Below are positions 22,101 to 35,176 of a stretch of 64,000 bases of DNA, in pieces (positions within the stretch are counted from its first letter, which is position 1; every line of letters starts with the position of its first letter). The position numbers and the translations under genes were made by a program. The notes below the pieces were generated by a model. It made no database searches, had not been told where the DNA came from, and saw only the letters and a list, made by a program, of their open reading frames with translations. The stretch comes from Liquidambar formosana (taxonomy: Eukaryota > Streptophyta > Magnoliopsida > Saxifragales > Altingiaceae), in assembly GCA_039720395.1 (NCBI GenBank), contig CM077832.1:24825607-24889606 (forward strand), read 5' to 3'.

Positions 22101-25100
22101 TCCTAGAGGTGCCAGCTTGGAATCATATAGTGATATAGTTTAGGAAAGAGTGATGCCATTAACGCTGTGTTTGGCAGGAGGGAGTTTAAAAATGAAAGGA
22201 AGTCATTCACATGTTTGGTACTACAAGAGAAATGGAAAGAATTATTATTTTTACTATTATACCCCTACTTCAAATAAAACATCTTCCATATAATATATTA
22301 ACTTATATACTAATATATTAATTTTTTCCAAAGCATGAACCAAAGCATTACAAATTTAGAATCAAATTCGTACATATATTTATATTTGGATATACATCTC
22401 AACTATGAAGCATTGATATGGATATGGGGTTTCGTTCTTTTCTTTGGTTTCTGTTTAGTCGTGGTTTATGGGCGGGGTCTCCTCTGTTTGCTTGCTTTTT
22501 GGTTTGCTGTTTTGCTTGAGTGGGTCTTTGCTGTTTTTTTGGCTTCTTTATTGGACTTCTTGTCCAATTTGTATTCTTCCATGTGATTAATGCAATTTGT
22601 TTCTTATAAAAAAAATATGGATATGGGATACGGATATGATACGATATGATACGCATATACCGATTTAGCAATTTTCAAAAAATGTAGGATACGATACGGC
22701 GAAGATATGCTAATAAATAAGTATATTAGTATTAATATTTGGTCTAAAACATCAATAATAAACATAAATTGTTTTTGAAACATCCACAAAATCAATTAAT
22801 ATGCAAGAATAAATGTACGAAGAACACAACCATAAGCATCAACCACGTTTACTATTCATTGGAAAAAAACTAGAATGACATCAACATTACAAAATAGCTA
22901 TTTAGTTCTATTGCTCTACAATGGTTGCCCTAGGAGAGAAATAAAGTGGGAAGAGAGCAAAGCTAAAGGAAGTATATGGGTTTGTTGTTTCAATCGAAGT
23001 ATGAGTTTGAGTATATTGTATTTTAAAATTTTAGAGTATGAGTATTATGTATTTTTAAATTTTAGTCCATTTATTTTATAAAAAAATAATAATTACAAAC
23101 TAACCCTAAAGAAATTCTAAATGTATCCGAGGTGTATCCCATGATGTGGCAATGTGTGTTACTGTTACGATATATACAGAGAGTATCAGATACATATTGG
23201 GGAGTATCCTAGGTGTATTGGTATTCGATACGGATTTGTTGGGGATTTGGAAGTATCTGTGCTTCATAGCGTCTCAAGAAGCAAAAAGTGTTGAATTCGA
23301 CTTCTTTCTCCTTCTTGAGCCTAGCCACCAACTAGATATATCCTAGATGTTAATGAATGTAGAGTAAATATAATCTGAATATAGTTAATATTAATTTATA
23401 TTTATTAAAAAAATTACAATATGTAATCTAATTTTTATGTGTGTGTGTCTATAAACACACACACACACATAGGGGTGTTAATGGTTCGGTTTGGTTCGGT
23501 TTTAGGGGAGATTTGAAACCAAACCATTATATTTCGGTTTTGTTCCTCCCAAACCAAAACCAAACCATACTATAAAAAAACCAAACCAAACCATTATATT
23601 TCGGTTTCAGTTTTTACCTATCAAGTAACAACAAATAATTGAAAATGAAAAAAATGACATGCCAAACTCCAAATAAAAACATTTTTAATAAAAGCATTAC
23701 ATTAGCAACTAAAAAAAACAAACATTGTATGGAAATAGAAACATATTGACATATATCAATATGTCAATATCACACACAACATTAATAGCTAGTTTAATAC
23801 ATGCCAATATAAAAAAGGGAAAACAATAAAAAACTTAAAATCAACAAAAACAAGCCCATTACCTATTTTACCCTTATTAGAATTGGGAATTTACAAACTT
23901 TAAGTTTATATATATATATTATATATTTTTCGGTTTTTTCGGTTTGGTTTGGTTTTTTAAAATTGAAAACCAAAACCAAACCAATTGAGTTTGGTTTTCT
24001 AAAATTAAAACCATAACCAAACCTAATGACCAAAAAACCAAACCAAACCACACGGTTCGGTTTGGTTCAGTTTGGTTCTCGGTTTTAACCAAAACCATTA
24101 ACACCCCTACACACACACACACTAATAAATTAGAATGTACAATGCTCATGCAAAGAAAGTGCATTTTAAAGTTGCATCACGAGTTTTCTCTCTCTTTTAT
24201 CTGTTTATTTATTTATTAGGTTTGTGCTGGATTATGTCAAAGTAATTACAAGAATATAACTTTACTTTTCATGCACAAATGCTAAAACAGAATATGAGTT
24301 AAATCCATATGCTCATATACGTCTAGGTTGGGTTTTTTAATTTTTATTTGTTAACCATGAAAAAAAAAACCAAAACCAAAGGTACAACAAAGCAAACAAT
24401 AACACACAAATATTCGTAATGTCTAGGTAGTGGAGGAAGGCAATCTTGGATATACACGTGATATAATACTCCTATATAGGACGAAGTTTGTATGATGCAG
24501 AGGAAAACAAAAATAACAATTCATGAAAATCCTACAAATATATCACAGTATGATACGATGGGTGTGATAGGATGAATCTATGAAATAAATGTATTGTGTT
24601 GACTGTTGAAAGATAGAAAGGGAGAGTGAGTAAATTCATGGTTGTAGAGAATGAGAGAGCCGTTTTAGTGGTGGAGGAAGAGAGAAAGATGTATGAGGGT
24701 AATGAGGGTAACATTGGATAAGGCCTTTTATTCTTCTTATAAATCTTTTAATGAATTCCGAGTCCCTTGAAATTCCATCCCTTTGGGCCGGATTTCATAA
24801 CATATATTGAAATCGCATCAAATCCCTTCTAATTCCTTTCCCTTTATAAATCCCTCTGTTCCAAACATTAGAATTTGAAAAAGGAAATAAATTCCTTTCC
24901 ATTCCCCCCAAATCCCTCTATTCCAAACACAATGTAAAAGGATTCTTTAGTAAATGACATGCCTTTCTAAAATGAGGATCTCCTTTTGCTTTTCTCGCTG
25001 ATTGGTTTTGTTGTTTTTTGGTTTTTTGATATTTTTTCTTAAGGAAAGCTCTTACTCATGCTTTATGTACTCCTGTCAGCATTGTAATAAGACTTTATTT

Positions 25101-28100
25101 ATTTATTTTCCTTTTTAAAAGGAAAAAACCATTAGTGCCTTCTCCCAAGTAGTTGAGTTTGGCAAAAGAGAAGCTCACTTAGCATGTTGGTCTGTGAGAA
25201 GTCATGTGTTCCACCAAGCATAATCCTTTATCTATTTTCTACTGTTTGCCCCAGCAAAAGGAATTTCTCATATGTAAGAATTTTTGTGACTCTTTTAAGT
25301 TCAGAGTTCAAAGCATTGTTTGAATTGGGAATGACGGCCAAATTTTTCTGGCCCAAGTCCAAAAGTCTTTATTGTCAAATTTATAGGCAACTTTGGACAA
25401 CCTAAAATTTCATTTTTGGAATTTTTTCTCATTTAAATTTCACTGAATTTAAACCAACATTCTGAATTATATGTTTCAATTTTGATTTAAATTATTAAAT
25501 TTTTTATCCATTTTAAAAAATCAATTAGAAATCTTTTCCAAAATTTACAACCAAATGTCTAGTAATGACCATTCATGGAATTTTAAAACCATCATTCTAG
25601 GTGGTGGTGGAGGAAGGAACAACCGTTTGCCTTAAATGCCATTGAAAATAATATTTTCTTTTGTACTTTATATTTACCCATACTAGGGCAATTCTTTGAG
25701 CTAATTGGATGGAGGTTCTTTATTTAGTAATTTTTGGTGTATTAGCGATTATAAAATCAATCAACCATGTGTTTCTCAAGTTAAAAGAAAAGGGTATGGC
25801 TTTAGGAATACATTGGTTTTGGAGATTCTTAAATCCTTGTATTTTCATATTTAATCCAAACAGCTGAATCTTAAATTTGAGGATCTCAAAACTAAGGATT
25901 TAGAAATTGAAATCCCAGTTTCAAATCCAGGTATCCTAATGCTTTTGTGAGGAACATAACAGTCATCACTAAGATTGTGGGTTTTATATGGTACCATGAT
26001 AATGGAGAAAATCCCTTAACAATATCACAAATGATCATGGTCATTATATGATTACAAGAAGTGCTTAAATGCTGGTGGGCATATGGGAAACTCTGCCTGT
26101 CGAAGTACACCGATATAATATTTTTAATTTACTTCTAAATATGGCCTCTGCAATTAGTTATGATTTTTTTTACTTAATCTTATAAATTCTATAAAGAACA
26201 AAAAGATGTTTCTATAAATAATGCATATAAAGTGCATGATTTGTTTCCCAAATTTGGGCTGTTACCAGTGTTATTGGTATTGCTACTGGGGCTTGGGATG
26301 GTGAGCTGGATGTGGTCCTAAACTATTATTTTTATTTTTGTACGAAGTGGCTGCTTTCAAGATGTGTACTTGCACTTTTGTGCTTGGTGGCCCAAATAAT
26401 TATCCTAATTAAATATGAAGTGTATATTTATATGTTTTTAGAGTTATACATTTATCCCCTTAGAAAACAAAATATGAAGCTTTTGGTGACTAATGTGCTT
26501 GAGGTGGAATTAAGAAAAGTCATTCAAGGAATGGATTGCTTGGAATTAGAAATATTTTTCAATAGAATTATATGGATCAGAACCTCTAGAAATTTCAATT
26601 AGAAAGTTTGCAACCATCTTTAATGTTGATGTGGGTGAAGTTGACAGTGAAGCCTTCATTTTTCTGTTCATGCCGTATTTATTATCATTTTTTTTATAAG
26701 TACTACATGTCGCGGTTTTTTATTTATTTATTGTTTCTACTTTTATAGTAGTGAGTATTCCTGGTAAAAAGTCAGAAAATTGGAGAGAAATGTTGACTTA
26801 ATGTTTCGACATCAAATTTGATGTGGCGGTTGGATGGGGAGAAAATTGGAAGACCATTATGAGAAATATCTACCTATTTGTTTGCGGGGATTAAATTCAT
26901 AGGCAAACATAAACGTAATGAATCTTATGCTGTGTCGTTATTTCACTCCTAGTTGAGCACCTAGGTGTGCCCCTATGTGTGTAGGCATTTAGGTTGGGTG
27001 ATTAGGCACCTAGGTGGTAATGGATTAGAGGCTCTGAATTTTTTCTCCTTATTTTTGATGATATAGATATGAGAACAAGGCTCAAAATAAAGGCACACCT
27101 CATATTTTTTAACAGTAGGGGTTTGATTCATGCAAAAGTATACAGTGATTGGATCTGGTTATTTCTGCCCCTGGTTTACTAGGATTTTGCACATGTACTT
27201 TCTTCTCAATGGCTGTGCTACAGCCTGCAAGCTTGTTTTCTTTGAATGAGATGTTGGCATATATTTATCAGTGTCTCAATAGAATGAATCTCAATTTGAG
27301 CTGATAGAATGCATATAACTGCTGCTTCCACATTAGTTTTCATTTAAGGTTGTTCTTGTGGTAACTCCACAGTAAGATTGGAGGCTCTTCCATGGTTACA
27401 GCCTTACAGGTGTTTTTTTAAACCTATCTCCCTAAATCGTCTTGGATCCAACCTATCAGCACTGGCATCCCATGGGGTTTTTTGATAATCCTGCTTTCAC
27501 TATGAAACATCATGAAGGGGTTTATTTCATTTGAGTTTGTGGGTTTTTTATTGGGACAGCATAATATCTTCTGTCAGGCTGTTACTGGAGTTCAAGTGTG
27601 GAGGTCAGGTTGAGTTCAAAGAAAAAAATGATTTTATTTATTTATTGTGGTCCAGATAATCCATAGGATGGCCGAAGATGTGAGGGGATGGATCAGAGAA
27701 TTGATGTTTGTAGGAACTTCAACAAGGTTCAGTTTGAGCCATGAAGCTATGGAAAGTCGAGAAAAATGGAGTTAATGTAGTATCCTTTAGTAGGTTTTAG
27801 GCTTCTTTAGCTTGCTCACAATCAGTAAGAATATGGAAGGTACTTTTCTTCCCGATGAGCTTCTGGGGATGTGGGGTCTGTGTTAGAGGTGAAATTATGA
27901 TATGAGGCTGTGTCTGCTAGTCAGAATCGACGCAAAACAGACACTTGTCACCTATGCTTTGTAGTTGTTTCCAGTTCTGGATTTCACCTATAAATTGGTT
28001 GCTGTTTTTGGTCTGGATTAAAATGTGAAAGGCTTTGATTTCTGTTATGCATTTTGAACCAACTAAAGCTGATTCGGCATTCTGGGATTTGGGACGGTCT

Positions 28101-31100
28101 AAGAAGCACGGATACGGAAACGGGATTCGATATGATATGGATACGCCAATTTGGCAATTCTAAAAAAATTTAAGATACGATATGGCGGGGATACATTAAT
28201 AAATAACTATTTTAATATTTATATTTAATCTAAAACATCAATAAAGCCACAAATACAAAGATGTATGATAATATGACTTTATTTTGTACACAGTACTACA
28301 TTATAATAAAGCCACAAATACAAAGATGTAAACAAAATTAATGCATCACATATTCACATATCAATATAATTAAATCAGTAATAATCAATTAATCACTACT
28401 ATAAAAACCAATATTTTAAAAGGTGTGGACGTAAGGTGGGGCGTTTTTCCTCTTGTGGGACAGGGCGCAAGCCCCACAAGTTTTTAATATATATATATAT
28501 ATATATATCTAAAAATAGTGGGAAAAAATACATAAAGAGTAAAATTTATTTAAAAAGTGAAATTTTTAGATATTATTAAATTGAAAGCATTATATAAAAA
28601 TATTAAATATATTTTTTTGCAATACAACTTACTATTATCTTTCATGGTTCAATCAACCAAGATATAAAATGTACATATAACCTAAATTCAAATAAGTTGA
28701 GTTCTTGGTCGTGAACACTACGAATAGCTATCACCATCGTCAGTCAATCACCTTTTCCCTAACTTTTCACTGTCGCAGTCGCTAACTGGTCGTGCGGTTG
28801 CTTAACCTAGGTTTTTACTCAAATGGCCAACCATTAAGTTGAATGTGGTAACTTTACTATATAAAAAGAGTTGTTCCTCTTAAGAGTTGCAATTTTGTCT
28901 AATGAGGTGTATTCCTATTATGATGGGACGCCAAAGGTATACCTCACATGCATAGGGCATGTGCACCAAGGAAAGAGCCTACGCCAAAAAAGAGTTCTGC
29001 CTTTTTTTTTTAAGCCCTTGCGTTTTTGGCTTGTCTGGCCTCAGGGCAAGCCTTGGGCATGCCTCAGGCGAGTTTTTGAAAACACTGATTGTATCACAGA
29101 TATTTTGTTTTAAATTTTATCCTGATGCTTTTTAAAAATTTCATTTAAACTTTTGTTTTTAAAAATAATAATTGTGAAATGACCCCTAGCCATATGCAAA
29201 ACGTATCAGTCCCATATCCTTGGTGTATCGAGACATATCCAATGCTGTGACACTGTTCCAATATGTATGGAACGTATTTGATACGTATTGGGGTGTATTG
29301 GTATCCGATATGGATTCGAGGGGGTTTTGGAGTATCTGTGCTTCCTAGGGGACAGTTGGTGCCTATAAATAGAAATGCTGGCTCGCCGAAGGGGATTTTT
29401 GAGAGCTTAAGTTTTCCAACCGAGATCAAGAATCCTGATTCACTTTGAGTGATTAGGTAGAAGCTTGTTGATCTTTAGAGATTTATTTACATTGTTTTCT
29501 CAAGGAATTCTGTAAGCACTGCTTTTCAATCTAATGCAATTATATATATTGAATAATTGCTCTAGTGGTATTTGTATTTTTTTTTTTTTTAAGATCAATG
29601 AGATCAAATGATAACCAACAATAACATGACCAACGGAGAAGGTGTATTCTCAGAATACATGTTCATCATTGGAAAACGGTAGACCCCTGATTGAACTAGT
29701 TTCGAACAAAATCTGGTGCTTCTCCTATTTCATTGAAGAAGCACAAGTTCGGAATGATGGTGACAGATTTATTCTGGAATAAGATCAGAGCCTTTCACAT
29801 GTTAATCCGGAACTAAAAACAATTACCAACCAGAGTGGAAATCCAGAACTGAAAACTATCAACCATAGGTGATGTGTGTATGTTTTGTGTCGATTTTGGA
29901 TGATCAAACTCAACCTCATATCATAAATTCACCTATAACAGTCTGTTATCATTTGGCTGGTGGTAAAAGGTCATTTGTGAGTATAGTAGCAATGTCCTCC
30001 TGTACCTGTCTTGTGTCATGTCGAAATGGCTGCTCTGGGTAATATGATGAGTCCAGGTAACATAGGTTTGATGTTATTATGTCTTGGCTCTAAAATTACT
30101 ACCATGGTAGTTTTTTGGCAATGACATGAATTAATTTAATCATTTTAAACTGTTTGGGGTGTGTAAATTCTTAAATGCATTGCTTGTTTTCACTACAATA
30201 CTACATTGTTGTAATGTATACATTAGATATTAATAATTTTGTACATCAGTTGATGCTTGATTTACAATTTTGTTGTTTCGCTTATTGATTTTTTTATTTA
30301 GTCAAAGAACTTATATTGAAAGTTGTTTATTATTAGAAAACTCTCTTCAATGTGTTCATTATACACAAATTAAATAATTAAAAATGTGTCATTAGTAACA
30401 TCTTTTTGGTGGAATAATTGGTAATTGATACAGCAGCAAAGCTTTATTGGTAATCAAAAGTTGAAGTAGGAGAATGTAAAATCCAGCATGTCTGTTGATG
30501 AGCCAACAGTTGTGCAAACTGACTGGATGGCTACTTAATTTGGGGAACTACCCAAGGCCTGTCTATTTTCCAAGCTCGCACATTAGGAACAAGCAGATTG
30601 TGAGATGTCATGGGATTGGTCGGCCTTGTGAGTGTCACAGTGTTTCTGGGATCTCTTGACCCCCTTCGAACCGAGAACTAGGGTCCCCAACCCGAAATGC
30701 AATTTCATTTGTGATCTGGATCTCCATTTTTAGTGTCCCGAAATATGAAAGCACAGCTACTTTTGTTTGCAACTTCTTTAATTCCAAATTTAAGATTATT
30801 TGCAATTGTATGACTCAAAAATATTATAAAATGTTAGTAAATTCTATATATATAATTCAATTTCCAAAATCAATCAATATTTAAATTTAATTAAAGTTTC
30901 AATTTTCATAATATTTCAAATTTCTCAATAAATGGGGAATACATAGATATACATACATAAGCATATATATGTGTATCTGTAAAGTGAAAGGAATAAAGTT
31001 TTAAAGTGACCCTCCACCCAATCAGTGAACCAACTAAGCCTACCCTACCATGTATCAACGAAGCATCAAACTATTATAAAATGTTAGTAAATTCTATATA

Positions 31101-31416
31101 TAATTCAATTTCTAATCCATTAAATATTTAAATTTAATTAAAGTTTCAATTTTCATAATATTTCGAATTTCTCAATAAATGGGGGATACATAGATATACA
31201 TGCATATATAAACTGTGTAAAGTGAAATGAATAAAAGTTTTGAAATGACCCTCGACGCAATCAGCGAACTAACTAAGCCTACCCCCTAACGTACTATGTA
31301 TCAACAAAGCATTGTACCTGTATGGTGGTACCCCTACTGTGTACACTTACCAGAGCGAACCACTCTCCAGGTAACACTGGTCTATCTCTGTCATTTGTCG
31401 CATCACCTTTGCCCTC

Positions 31417-31454
<38 letters not shown>

Positions 31455-31612
31455 TTGTTTGAGTGTCAACATCGTTTCCACCAATTAATAACTAATCCAT
31501 AGTAGCAGGAAGCGGGAGCGGGGGCTGGGTCAGGCCGAGGGCAAGAGTAGGGGTGGGGAAAGGGGGAGACATAGAAGAGTTAAAAGTTTGGTTCGTGTAG
31601 GAAATGTTTGTG

Positions 31613-31647
<35 letters not shown>

Positions 31648-31934
31648 GGGATGAAATTGTAGAGAAAATTCAAGCGAAATTTTATAATTTGTTAGAATCA
31701 TAAAGGATTTCAAAAAAGAAAAAGAAAAAGAAGAGTGCAAAGAGTGTTTTGAAAAGCCACACTAATGTAGAGAAAGAGAGAGCATGCTTTTACTTTCTTT
31801 TTCTTTTTTTATTTAATAAAAGTATTGAATATTTAACTGGGAGCCGTTATTGCTAGAGACAAAATATTTATTTCCACGGCATTTATATTTAGTGGATGAA
31901 ATTGCCCTCTTGGTTAGAAGACAGATTAGAGATG

Positions 31935-31995
<61 letters not shown>

Positions 31996-33660
31996 ACCAC
32001 AAAAAGGGAGGAGAGAGAGAAAAAGGAGAGGAAAAGAGGAATAATGTTTCGCACCAAAAAAAGAAAAAAAGAAAAAAGAGGGGTAATGTTCACCCCGGGG
32101 GGGGGGGGGGGGGGTGGAATTTCTGGCAGCCTGAGATGTGAGAGTGCTGGAGGTGAAGAATGAAAGTGACAATGTTTATTTTCGGAGGTGAAGAATAGAA
32201 AATTTCTGGCGGCCTGTCACCTCTTTCCTCTTCTCTCATTTTGTATTTTTTTCCTTTCCCATTTTTCTTCTCATTTTCTATTTACAACTTTGTGTTGGGT
32301 TTGATTGAAATTGGATTTTTGTAGTTCGGGTTAATGGAGATAAAGCTGGTTGTGGTGGTCTGTGGACGTGTGAGGGTGTTTTGACAAAGAAAAATTGATT
32401 CACTGTGGTGGTTTTTGCTACTGTGAAGTTGGGATTAAAGTTGTGTTTTGCTGTTACAATTTTGGATTTCAGTGTTTTTATGCTGGTTTCAGGGGTGTTT
32501 TGCAGCTGTAAATAGTGGTAGGTTGTGGTGGTCTTGACACTGAAATGATGACTAGTTGTGGTGGTTTGGGTAGAGGAATTGAGGTACTGTTTGGGTTCTT
32601 GTTTTGATGCTGTTGGGGATGTTATTGGGTGTTGTTTAAAGCTGTAGTGGCCGCTGAAAAATGGGGGAAGTCGGTGACCTTGGATGTCATAAAATGAGTT
32701 AGGATGGGGGTTTTGTTGTTGTAAAATGGGGAAAATGGTTGGTTTTCCTTGCTCTAAAATGGGTTAGAGTAGTATGCTTTTTGTTAGAAAATGGGGCAAA
32801 AACAAACGTTAATGGAGGTTTCGCAGTGAAAAATGGAGATCTCACCGGAGTTTTGGTTGCAACTCTCTTCTCTCCCCCCCCCCCCCCCCCCCCCCTACCC
32901 AAAAAAAAAAAAAAAGTGGACATCCCTTGGATGCTGTAAAATAAGTTTAGGATAAACCGATGAAGTAGATGCTCTTCTATTTTTAATAAGGGCTCCCTAT
33001 TTAATCTAATATGGTTTAATGGGAATCCAATTATTATTAGAAATTTGTTTACATTTAGTTTAAGTTAAGAATAGGTTAGTTAGGGGGTCATGGACCTACC
33101 TTCGCCCCTCCATCACAATGTTCCGTCTTACTTGTAGCCGAGATTCTCTCGAAAGAGAATCAAGGTTTTTACAAGGTTTTGAAGCGAGAGTGACAACCTT
33201 CATAGAAGGTTCCTGCTTCAAAGAACTAATCTCTTGCTTATTCATAGAAGAAAGAAAAAGTGGTATTTTTCTTTTAAATTTTTTCAATCACCCGTGTTTT
33301 CATGAATTTCTAATGGATCTCTTGTTTTTTGGTATTTCTCAAATTCCACCTCATTATTTGGATACTTGTCAAATTCACCCTCATACAGAATAGCTTTTTA
33401 AACTTGACATTTTATTTTTAAACAAAAAGGATTGATAAAATTTCCAATCAGTTAGGTCATTCTACCTAATGGGGTGGCGGATGAGCTTTGCCAAGAGGGC
33501 GGCCAACTCCTTACAGCATTACAGAGGGCATTTTATACATCTTTAAGGCTTTATTGTAGTTTGGCTAGGTTCTTGTTCTCCTTGTTTTTGTAGGAGGAAT
33601 CCTCATCCTCTTTCATAGCCTTGTGCATCTTTCTTTTTGTTAATAAAATTTCTTCCTTAA

Positions 33661-33697
<37 letters not shown>

Positions 33698-34501
33698 TAA
33701 AGAAAAAAAGAAGGTAAAGAAAAAGAAGAAAGATTGTTTTTATTGTTTGTCCTCATCTTCTTTTGTTTACTCTGATATCTGCAGCGATGGTAGTAGAAGT
33801 GGTGGTGGCGATTTTCTTGCTGGTTTTCTTCTAGGAGGTGCAGTGTTTGGAACTTTAGCATATATTTTTGCTCCACAGGTGATTAGATACCTTCCTTCAA
33901 GCTTCACTATGTAATCTCTCGCATTGAATATGCCAGCGCACTCTTTCAAACATATAATGATCAAGTGTAGTTTTGCATGCGTCAATCAAGCGAACAGATA
34001 ATATTTAGCCTTCCAAGAGAAGTGGTGCCCAGTTGTAGGTTGCAACTTGGGCAGTTGGTTTGTGCCCAACTCTAATGGTTGAAAAGGCTGGCCAAGCCCA
34101 ACCCAATCCTTTTGGGGGTTGAATGTTAACTCAGTTTAGGGTTATAGATCGGGTTAGTAGGCTGAGTGAATCGTATGGATAATTAGATTTTTGCACGTCT
34201 TATAAAATTTATCTTTCTTATTGCAAAATTTCTTCGTTTCCTTTGATAAATCATTCCTCAACGGCATGTTTTACAAGATAAGGTTTCAATGGATGAGAGT
34301 TGTAACAGTTTGCAACAATATTAATATTATATATATAGGATGATGATCAGGTAGCACGTGTTGACATAACTTACATCAACACCGGCATTGGGAGTTGTAC
34401 TTTGTGCATTAGTGGGTTATGAGGTATATTGGATCAATGCAAGGGGTACAACCCCCAATACATGGTGCTGATATAACTTATATCAACACGTGCTGATGGG
34501 A

Positions 34502-34549
<48 letters not shown>

Positions 34550-35144
34550 CAGCTTTGATCATGTGCGGGATATCTTGGATATCTCCTACGATCACGGCCA
34601 TTTGTGGTATATGTATATGTGTGTGTGTTTATATATATATATATATATATATATAGTAGGTAATGATCCAGGTATATGATGCGAAGAGGTAATGTTGAAA
34701 TTAGGGCTGTATTTGGATTATAGTTGTTAAGAATGTTATATGAGTAGGAGTAGTTTCAATCAACTCAAATTTTTGTGAAAGTTTATGACCGAAGATCACT
34801 TTCATCTTGAAATTAAGTGTAATTATATTGCATGTAATCTTTGTCTAACAATATAAGTATGGACTTCCAGTAGGCTTGGGTTGCCTAATGCCATAACCAA
34901 AGCCTAGCCCTAATTTTGAAGACCTTAAGCTATGCTTGTACAGTCAGTTTAGGCTTGTGTTGGATTGGGTCCAACCTGCCTAGGTTACAGCCTTACGCAG
35001 TTGTGCATTTGCTATGTAGGGTAAAAAACTATACCCTTCATCCCAATTTGTTTGTCCACATTTTCCATTTTGGGACATCCCAAAATGTTGGTTCATTTTG
35101 AAAAGTCAAAGCAAATAATTATTTATTTATTTATTGGTTATTGG

Positions 35145-35176
<32 letters not shown>

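Larger units (their letters stand above)
22163..24934. mobile_element. Harbinger/Tourist-like element split by two hATs
   Basis: The left end CGCTGTGTTTGGCAGGAGGGA pairs with the right end, whose complement reads CATTGTGTTTGGAATAGAGGGA. TAA flanks both sides (22160-22162, 24935-24937), fitting the 3-bp target of the PIF/Harbinger group. Without the two nested hATs (22403-23269 and 23470-24109) about 1.26 kb remain, with no transposase readable. The 3-bp target is weak evidence, so the pairing of the two ends is moderately supported. Confidence 0.5.
20271..33784 (+). other. Intron 2 of the chloroplast-protein gene, 13.5 kb
   Basis: The donor GTATGG follows exon 2 in phase 2, and the acceptor CTGCAG precedes exon 3 (CGATGG). 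The phases join to a sensible codon. Nearly all of its length is made of transposons and repeats listed separately: MITE 20553, hATs 21386, 22403, 23470 and 28099, Harbinger-like 22163-24934, duplication 30823-31309, microsatellites 31422-32114 and LINE tail 33450-33695. Confidence 0.85.

Noticed and set aside
31813..32172. 119-residue open frame on minus and overlapping frames on plus
   Set aside because: They are translations of (GA)n/(CT)n and homopolymer runs; no codon structure, domain or splice context supports a gene.
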